64,000 nucleotides of DNA from Bradyrhizobium sp. CCBAU 53340 (lineage in GTDB: Bacteria > Pseudomonadota > Alphaproteobacteria > Rhizobiales > Xanthobacteraceae), in contig NZ_CP030055.1 of assembly GCF_015291645.1 (NCBI RefSeq), forward strand, positions 5,704,001 through 5,768,000, given 5' to 3'. The position numbers and the translations under genes are program-made. Each line of letters starts with the position of its first letter. Position 1 is the stretch's first letter. The notes beneath the pieces were generated by a model, which did no database searches, had not been told where the DNA came from, and saw nothing but the letters and a program-made list of their open reading frames with translations. Of this stretch, positions 58,816-64,000 are shown in pieces.

Positions 58816-60857
58816 GTCTTGCCTCCGGAAGGTCCACCTGCGGCCATCACGCGCGGCAGGGTAATGATGAATTCGGTGAATACGCCAGGCTCGGTGCTCA
58901 CGTCGATCGTGCCGCCGTGCTGCTTCGCGACGATGTCGTGGCTCATGGAAAGGCCGAGCCCGGTCCCCTCGCCGGCCGGCTTGGTGGTGAAGAAGGGGTT
59001 GAACATCTTCTCCTTCACCTCGGGCGGAATGCCTGTGCCATTGTCACGGATCCGGATCTCGACCCTGCTGCCGAGATTTTTCGTCGCGGCACTCAGGGTC
59101 GGCTCGAATCCATCAGCGGCGCTCTCCTTGCGCTTGGCTGCCGCATAGAAGCCGTTCGAGATCAGATTGAGGAAGACGCGGGTGATTTCCTGCGGATAGA
59201 CGTCAACCATCCCAGCGGTCGGGTCGAGGTCCCGCGCAAGCGTGACGTTGAATGACGGCCTCTCGGCGCGCGCGCCGTGATAGGCCAGATTGAGGCTCTC
59301 TTCCACGATCGCGTTGATGTCGGCAGGCCGATGCTCGCCGGATCCTTCGCGCGAATGCAGCAGCATGTTCCTGACGATGGAATCGGCGCGCTTGCCGTGC
59401 TGCACGACCTTCTCCAGGTTCCCCCGCAGCATGCCGGTCAGCTCGTCCACCTCGTCCTTCGTCTTGTCGTCGAGAGAAGCCGTTTGCAGGACCTCGTTGA
59501 GCTCGTCGATCAACTCGGTCGATACCGAGGAGAAATTATTGACGAAGTTGAGCGGGTTCTTGATCTCGTGGGCGATGCCGGCCGTGAGCTGGCCGAGCGA
59601 GGCCAGCTTCTCGGTCTGAACCAGGCGGTCTTGCGCAGAGCGCAGATCGTTCAGCGACTGCCTGAGTTCTGCGGTTCTCTGTTCGACCTTGTTTTCGAGG
59701 TCGGCGTAGGATTCTTGCAAGCGCGAGCCCATGTCATTGAACTGATCGGCGAGTCCCTCCAGCTCGTCGCCAGTCTTGATCGAGATACGCTGGGAAAAAT
59801 CGCCGCCGCCGATCCGCTCGGCGCCGCTGCGCAGCGCCTGGATCGGGCCGACCATACGGCGCGCCAGGAAGATTCCCGCAAGCACCGCGAAGACCGATGC
59901 CGCCAGCAGCACGATCGCGAGCCGCTGCAACGACGCATAGAGCGAGGCGTAGGCCTCCTCGACCGGCAGCTCGACGAACATGGTCCAGTGCAGCGGCTCG
60001 ATCGGGGCCACTGCGGTCAGAACCTTCTGGCCCTGGATGTTGACCGCCTCCTGGAGCGCATCGGGCATGACGCCGCCGCCGGCCTGAGCGGCGCGCACCT
60101 GCGCCAGGCCCGACATGTCGGTGTTGCGCAGCACGAGGCTGATGTCGGGATGCGCGATCAGGCGCCCCTCAGGATCGACCACATAGGCGTGCCCGTGTGC
60201 GCCGACCTTGATCTGCGAGACAATGTCCCAGATCAGCTTCAAATTCACTTCCGCGATGCTGACGCCGGCATCCTTGCGGGCGCCGGCGAGCGCCAGCGTC
60301 ATGTAGGGCTCGGACTCGCGGCGAAAATAGACCGGCCCATAATAGACCTTGTGCGCAACGGCTTCCGTGAACTTTGGATCGCTCGACAGGTCGACGCCGC
60401 TGTCGATCGCATCCATCGCCAGCCGCGAGACGCGCAGGCGCTCCCTGCCGGTCGAATCCACCTGCGCGAGCTCGGTGATGGCAGGCACCTGCCGCAACAG
60501 CCGCAACGCGTCGAACCGGCGCGGCTCGATCGATCCGCCGGACCAGGGCAACTGCGTGGTCCAGCCCAGTTGGCTCTCGATCTGCTTGACGAACTGGCTG
60601 ATCTTGGCCGCGGCCGCCTCAGCCTGCTCGTGCTGGACCCGGATCAGCGAGGCCTTGTGCTCTCGATAATAGAAGAGGACCTCGAACAACCCATTGGCGA
60701 GCAACGCGACGGCGACGACGGCCACGAACAGCGCGACATATTTGGTGAACAGCCGGGTCCTGATTCCCCGCCCCGTCTCAGCGGACGCGGCGCCGCTCCC
60801 GGCCGCGCTCGGCAGGGTCCCGGTCTGCGGGGTGTCGGGATGGACGGAAATGCTCAT
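58812..60857 (-). CDS. membrane sensor histidine kinase with periplasmic Cache-like domain
   Basis: A 681-residue kinase. A membrane helix at about 35-57 (YVALFVAVVAVALLANGLF) leads into a periplasmic domain (about 58-310) with Cache features (GHAYVVDPEGRLIAHPD). A second helix (LAIVLLAASVFAVLAGIFLA) is followed by HAMP (RMVGPIQALRSGAERIGGGD) and a coiled coil, then the phospho-His in GIAHEIKNPLNFVNNF (about residue 430). The ATPase has FYAAAKR, DNGTGIPPEV and GTGLGLSMSHDI. It probably senses a small ligand and phosphorylates the two following regulators. It begins 54 bases after the binding-protein gene stop. Confidence 0.93.
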   Translation of the reverse strand: MSISVHPDTPQTGTLPSAAGSGAASAETGRGIRTRLFTKYVALFVAVVAVALLANGLFEVLFYYREHKASLIRVQHEQAEAAAAKISQFVKQIESQLGWTTQLPWSGGSIEPRRFDALRLLRQVPAITELAQVDSTGRERLRVSRLAMDAIDSGVDLSSDPKFTEAVAHKVYYGPVYFRRESEPYMTLALAGARKDAGVSIAEVNLKLIWDIVSQIKVGAHGHAYVVDPEGRLIAHPDISLVLRNTDMSGLAQVRAAQAGGGVMPDALQEAVNIQGQKVLTAVAPIEPLHWTMFVELPVEEAYASLYASLQRLAIVLLAASVFAVLAGIFLARRMVGPIQALRSGAERIGGGDFSQRISIKTGDELEGLADQFNDMGSRLQESYADLENKVEQRTAELRQSLNDLRSAQDRLVQTEKLASLGQLTAGIAHEIKNPLNFVNNFSSVSTELIDELNEVLQTASLDDKTKDEVDELTGMLRGNLEKVVQHGKRADSIVRNMLLHSREGSGEHRPADINAIVEESLNLAYHGARAERPSFNVTLARDLDPTAGMVDVYPQEITRVFLNLISNGFYAAAKRKESAADGFEPTLSAATKNLGSRVEIRIRDNGTGIPPEVKEKMFNPFFTTKPAGEGTGLGLSMSHDIVAKQHGGTIDVSTEPGVFTEFIITLPRVMAAGGPSGGKT

Positions 60858-60911
60858 TTCCCGGAGCCTAGCAAGAAGGCCGGACCTTGTCTCTCGCCGC
60901 CGCGCTCAGGG

Positions 60912-61892
60912 TTACTCGATGACCTCGTCGGCAAGGGCCAGCAGGGTCGGCGGAATTTCAAGTCCGGTTGCCTTGGCCGTCTTGAGATTGATCACCAGGG
61001 GATAGCGGGTCGGCAGCTCGAATGGCAGATCGCCGGGGTTGGCCCCGTTGAAAATGCGGGCGACGAGCGCTGCCGCCCGCTCGAAGGATTCCGGCACATC
61101 CGCTCCGTAGGACATCAACCCTCCGTCGCGGGCAAGGTCAGCATTTTCGTAGATCGCCGGCAATTTCCGGAGAGCGGCGAATTCGTACACGCGCCTGCGG
61201 TTGAGAATGGTGAGCGCATCGGCCACCATCAGGATGCCGTCCGGCGGATCGCCATTCATCACGGAGAAAGCCTCTTCGAAATCGTCGGGTTCGCGGACGC
61301 CTAGCGCCTGCACGGTCAGCCCGAGCGCCTGAGCGGCCTTCGCGGACGCCTGGTAGCGCATCGTCATGCCGAGGTCGTCCTTGTTCCAGAGCATCGCGAC
61401 CTTGGTCAATTTCGGCGACATGTCCTTGAGCAGCGACAGCCGCTTGGCGCTGAGTGTCGCTGCGACGTCCGAAATCCCGGTGATTTTGCCGCCTGGATGC
61501 GCCAGGCTCTCGATCAGCCTGGTCTCGACGGGATCACCGATGCCACTGGCCGCCACGGTGGGAATGTCGGCCGCCTTGGCCGCCATTGCCGTCGGGTAGC
61601 CGATGATCACGACGGCATCGACTTTCGCGGCCTTCAGCTCTGCGATCAGCGCGGGAAGCTTGGCGACATCGCCCGAGGCGCCGCGCGCTTCAAAGATCAA
61701 GTTCTGGCCAAGCTTGAAACCGCGCTCGCCGAGCACTTTCACCAGGATCTTGCCGCCCGGACTGATCTCCGTGATCGGCGCGATCGGCGTCAACGTGCCC
61801 AGACGGAACATCCTGCCGCTCTGAGCCGCGGCCGGGCACGGCCCCAACAGCGAGACACTACCGAGCCCTGCCAGGAATTCGCGCCGTCTCAT
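60912..61892 (-). CDS. ABC transporter substrate-binding protein-like (pfam04392 type)
   Basis: A 326-residue periplasmic protein of the ABC_sub_bind (TrpX-like) family, which is greatly expanded in Bradyrhizobium. The N-terminus MRRREFLAGLGSVSLLGPCPAAA is a twin-arginine-like signal. GFKLGQNLIFEARGASGD and VDAVVIIGYPTAMAAK are family-like stretches. The ATG at 61890-61892 is used; an earlier in-frame start would put 23 residues before the signal. No permease or ATPase is adjacent. Its place just before the sensor kinase suggests that it presents a ligand to the kinase, in addition to, or instead of, transport. Confidence 0.88.
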   Translation of the reverse strand: MRRREFLAGLGSVSLLGPCPAAAQSGRMFRLGTLTPIAPITEISPGGKILVKVLGERGFKLGQNLIFEARGASGDVAKLPALIAELKAAKVDAVVIIGYPTAMAAKAADIPTVAASGIGDPVETRLIESLAHPGGKITGISDVAATLSAKRLSLLKDMSPKLTKVAMLWNKDDLGMTMRYQASAKAAQALGLTVQALGVREPDDFEEAFSVMNGDPPDGILMVADALTILNRRRVYEFAALRKLPAIYENADLARDGGLMSYGADVPESFERAAALVARIFNGANPGDLPFELPTRYPLVINLKTAKATGLEIPPTLLALADEVIE

Positions 61893-61944
61893 TATGTTTC
61901 CCTGCCTCTGGCGCAACAGCGCGCCGGACAAGTCTAGCACGGGA

Positions 61945-61981
61945 CAAGAAAAAAGCGGCAATGGCGATGGCCATTGCCGCT
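61945..61981 (-). terminator. intrinsic terminator of the RND pump gene
   Basis: AGCGGCAATGGC (61954-61965) and GCCATTGCCGCT (61970-61981) form a perfect 12-base stem with a GATG loop. On the minus strand the stem is followed by TTTTTTCTTG. It lies 24 bases past the RND stop and isolates the pump from the binding-protein gene. Confidence 0.88.
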
Positions 61982-62005
61982 CCGCGATCTTCGCTTCGGA
62001 CGGGC

Positions 62006-64000
62006 TCAGGTTGGCCGCAGCGCCTTGGCACCGAGGTCGAGCTCGTTGACCTGCTTATTCCGCTCGGAATCTGCGGCCGCACGATGGTCGGTCGCCAGGA
62101 CGACGTAAACCGCCGGCAGCACGAACAGGGTGAACAGCGTGCCGATCGACATTCCGGCGACGACCACGAGGCCGATGGAAAAGCGGCTGGCCGCACCGGC
62201 GCCAGAGGCGGTCAGCAACGGGATCAGGCCGGTGACCATCGCAGCCGTCGTCATCAGGATCGGCCGGAGGCGGATGCGGGCCGACATTTCGATGGCCGAA
62301 CGGCGGTCGAGCCGTTCGTTAACCTGGAGCTCGTTGGCGAACTCCACCATCAGGATGCCGTGCTTGGTGATCAGCCCGACGAGGGTTAGCAGGCCGACCT
62401 GCGTATAGATGTTCATGGTCGCCACGCCGAAGAACAGCGGGATCAGCGCACCCACGATCGCCATCGGCACCGAGATCATGATCACGAACGGATCACGCAA
62501 GCTCTCGAACTGCGCCGCCAGCACCAGGAAGATGATGATCAGCGCGAATCCGAAGGTGATCGCGAGCTGATTGCCTTCCTGCACGTACTGCCTGGAATCC
62601 GCGAGATAGTCGTGGCTGAAGCCCTGCGGCAGCTTCTTCGCCTCGCCCTCGAGGAAGTCCACCGCGGCACCGACGGTCACGCCGGGCATCGGCACGGCCG
62701 AGAACGTCGCCGAGTTCAGCTGATTGTAGTGCGTCAGCGAATTCGGATCGGTCTTGGTCTTGATCGAGACCACGGTCGACAGCGGCAGCTGCTGCCCGGT
62801 GTTGGTCGTCACATAGTAGCCTCCGAGCGATTCCGGCGAGAGGCGCTCGCTGCGCGGCACCTGCGGGATCACCTGGTACGAACGGCCCTGGAGATTGAAG
62901 CGGTTGATGTAGTTGCCGCCGAGCAGAACCGCGAGCGTCGAGCCGAGGTTCTGCATGTTGACGCCGAGATCCTGCGCCTTGGTGCGGTCGATCGTGACTT
63001 CGACGTTCGGCTGGTTATAGGCGAGGTCGCTGTCGGAGACGATGAACATGCCGCTCTTGCGCGCTGAATCCTTCAGCTTCTCCATTTGCTCGTAAACGGT
63101 CTGGAAGCCCGCGGTGGAGCTGATGACCATCTGCACCGGCAGGCCGCCCGGCCCGCCCGGCAGCGGCGGCAGGTTGAACGCGAAAGCCTGCACGCCCTCG
63201 ATCTTGGAGAGCTCGGCCTGGACCAGCGGCTTCAGCGCGATCGACGAGCGCTTGCGCTCCTCCCACGGCTTGAGCAGCATGCCGGCGATGCCGCCCTGCG
63301 GGCCGTTGATGCCGTTCAGCACGAAGCGCAGATCGGTCTCCGGGAAGCTTTGAAACTTCTTGTCGAGCTTGTCGCCGTAGAAATCGACATAGTCGATGTT
63401 GGCGTATTTCGGCGCCTTGGTCACCGCGAACACGATGCCCTGGTCTTCCTCGGGCGCCAGCTCTTTCGAGGTGTGCAGGTAGAGGAAGCCGACCAGCCCG
63501 AGGATCGTCACCGCGAACAGGCCGGTGATGGCCTTGTAGTCGAGCGAGCGGTCGAGCCGGCGGCCGTACCACCGCGTCAGCGCGCCGAACACCCTGTTGA
63601 CGAGCTTGGCAAAGCGGCCCTCCTCGGTGTTCTTGAGGAGCACCGAGCACATCATCGGCGACAGCGTCAGCGCGATCACGCCCGACACGATCACCGAGCC
63701 GGCGAGCGTGAAGGCGAATTCGCGGAACAGCGAACCGGTGAGGCCGCCGAGGAAGCCGATCGGGGCATACACCGCCGCGAGCGTGATGGTCATCGAGACG
63801 ACGGGGCCGACGATCTCGCGTGCGCCTTGTAGCGACGCCTGGACCGGCGTCTTCCCTTCTTCGAGATGGCGGTGGATGTTCTCCACCACCACGATGGCGT
63901 CGTCGACCACGAGACCGATCGCGAGCACCATCGCGAGCAAAGTCAGCAGGTTGAAGCTGAAGCCGAGCGCCAGCATCAGGGTGCAGACGCCGATCATCGA
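62006..64000 (-). CDS. RND efflux pump, HAE1 family, N-terminus outside window
   Basis: The C-terminal 664 residues of an AcrB/MexB-like inner-membrane drug exporter; the frame is open to the window end, so about 380 N-terminal residues are missing. The proton-relay motif in helix 4 reads AIGLVVDDAIVVVENIHRH with the Asp pair, and the Lys of helix 10 is in VGLITKHGILMVEFANE. The periplasmic porter and docking loop (PPLPGGPGGLPVQ, GGNYINRFNLQGRSYQV) is intact, and the end has TLFVLPAVYVVLA. Adaptor and outer-membrane partners are expected upstream. The substrates cannot be read from this part. Confidence 0.93.
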   Translation of the reverse strand, partial: SMIGVCTLMLALGFSFNLLTLLAMVLAIGLVVDDAIVVVENIHRHLEEGKTPVQASLQGAREIVGPVVSMTITLAAVYAPIGFLGGLTGSLFREFAFTLAGSVIVSGVIALTLSPMMCSVLLKNTEEGRFAKLVNRVFGALTRWYGRRLDRSLDYKAITGLFAVTILGLVGFLYLHTSKELAPEEDQGIVFAVTKAPKYANIDYVDFYGDKLDKKFQSFPETDLRFVLNGINGPQGGIAGMLLKPWEERKRSSIALKPLVQAELSKIEGVQAFAFNLPPLPGGPGGLPVQMVISSTAGFQTVYEQMEKLKDSARKSGMFIVSDSDLAYNQPNVEVTIDRTKAQDLGVNMQNLGSTLAVLLGGNYINRFNLQGRSYQVIPQVPRSERLSPESLGGYYVTTNTGQQLPLSTVVSIKTKTDPNSLTHYNQLNSATFSAVPMPGVTVGAAVDFLEGEAKKLPQGFSHDYLADSRQYVQEGNQLAITFGFALIIIFLVLAAQFESLRDPFVIMISVPMAIVGALIPLFFGVATMNIYTQVGLLTLVGLITKHGILMVEFANELQVNERLDRRSAIEMSARIRLRPILMTTAAMVTGLIPLLTASGAGAASRFSIGLVVVAGMSIGTLFTLFVLPAVYVVLATDHRAAADSERNKQVNELDLGAKALRPT

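Noticed and set aside
59277..61304. A 675-codon open frame on the plus strand
   Set aside because: It is antisense to the sensor kinase and binding-protein genes, spans their intergenic gap, and has no family motif.
61893..62005. Terminator hairpin as a binding-protein operator
   Set aside because: A 12-base stem followed by a T-run on the minus strand, 24 bases past the RND stop, is better explained as an intrinsic terminator.

Overview
This is a GC-rich, gene-dense chromosomal window that looks like a soil or plant-associated alphaproteobacterium of the order Hyphomicrobiales, most likely Bradyrhizobium or a close relative. The evidence is AapQ/AapM/AapJ-type amino-acid transport, a complete paa oxygenase operon, PHA and phasin genes, a CYP102 fusion, a pfam04392-type substrate-binding protein, and several families of long palindromic intergenic repeats typical of that group. 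The genus is an inference. I see no tRNA, rRNA, CRISPR array, insertion sequence, phage gene or replication origin. The genes cut by the window are the Ldh-family gene at the left edge and the RND pump at the right edge.

Layout. 1-4.3 kb: oxidoreductases (Ldh-family, tartrate/D-malate dehydrogenase, an SDR lacking the usual catalytic Tyr and Lys) and an amidase. 4.4-11 kb: an amino-acid unit with AapQ/AapM permeases, a divergent RpiR regulator, a class III aminotransferase, an AapJ-like binding protein and an Asp/Glu racemase-family protein; no ATPase is present. 11-16.7 kb: a TetR regulator divergent from ferredoxin, P450, MFS permease, sulfite-oxidase-like molybdoenzyme and hydrolase-OsmC fusion. 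16.7-21.2 kb: a MocR regulator and divergent EamA exporter sharing repeated sites, a YeeE/YedE sulfur transporter and an MDR reductase.

21.2-27.9 kb: phenylacetate degradation on the minus strand, in transcription order paaX, paaABCDE, paaI, paaK. This gives activation to phenylacetyl-CoA, ring epoxidation, a rescue thioesterase and the repressor. 28-42.2 kb: a storage-lipid region. It contains two paralogous lipase-like hydrolases, a DUF445 membrane protein, a phasin with candidate PhaR sites, a translationally coupled short-PhaE/PhaC/GNAT set, and a minus-strand run of DUF6489, hydrolase, wax-ester synthase, epoxide hydrolase, CYP102 and a spermidine-synthase-like protein.

42.2-56.4 kb: two complete oligopeptide ABC transporters flanking a cytosolic gamma-glutamyltransferase and a DUF1028 protein, which suggests import and intracellular cleavage of gamma-glutamyl peptides. 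56.4-62 kb: a signalling operon (binding protein, dCache-like histidine kinase, receiver, receiver-adenylate cyclase, unknown protein) with 4-base overlaps between the three signalling genes. 62-64 kb: the C-terminal part of an HAE1-type RND efflux pump, followed by a strong intrinsic terminator.

Most genes belong to known families. The features most worth follow-up are the six-gene lipid/P450 operon, the short-PhaE/PhaC/GNAT unit with PhaR-like sites at the phasin promoter, the kinase-cyclase operon, and the dual peptide-transporter/GGT/DUF1028 block. Motif calls and start choices were made by eye; nothing was searched against databases.
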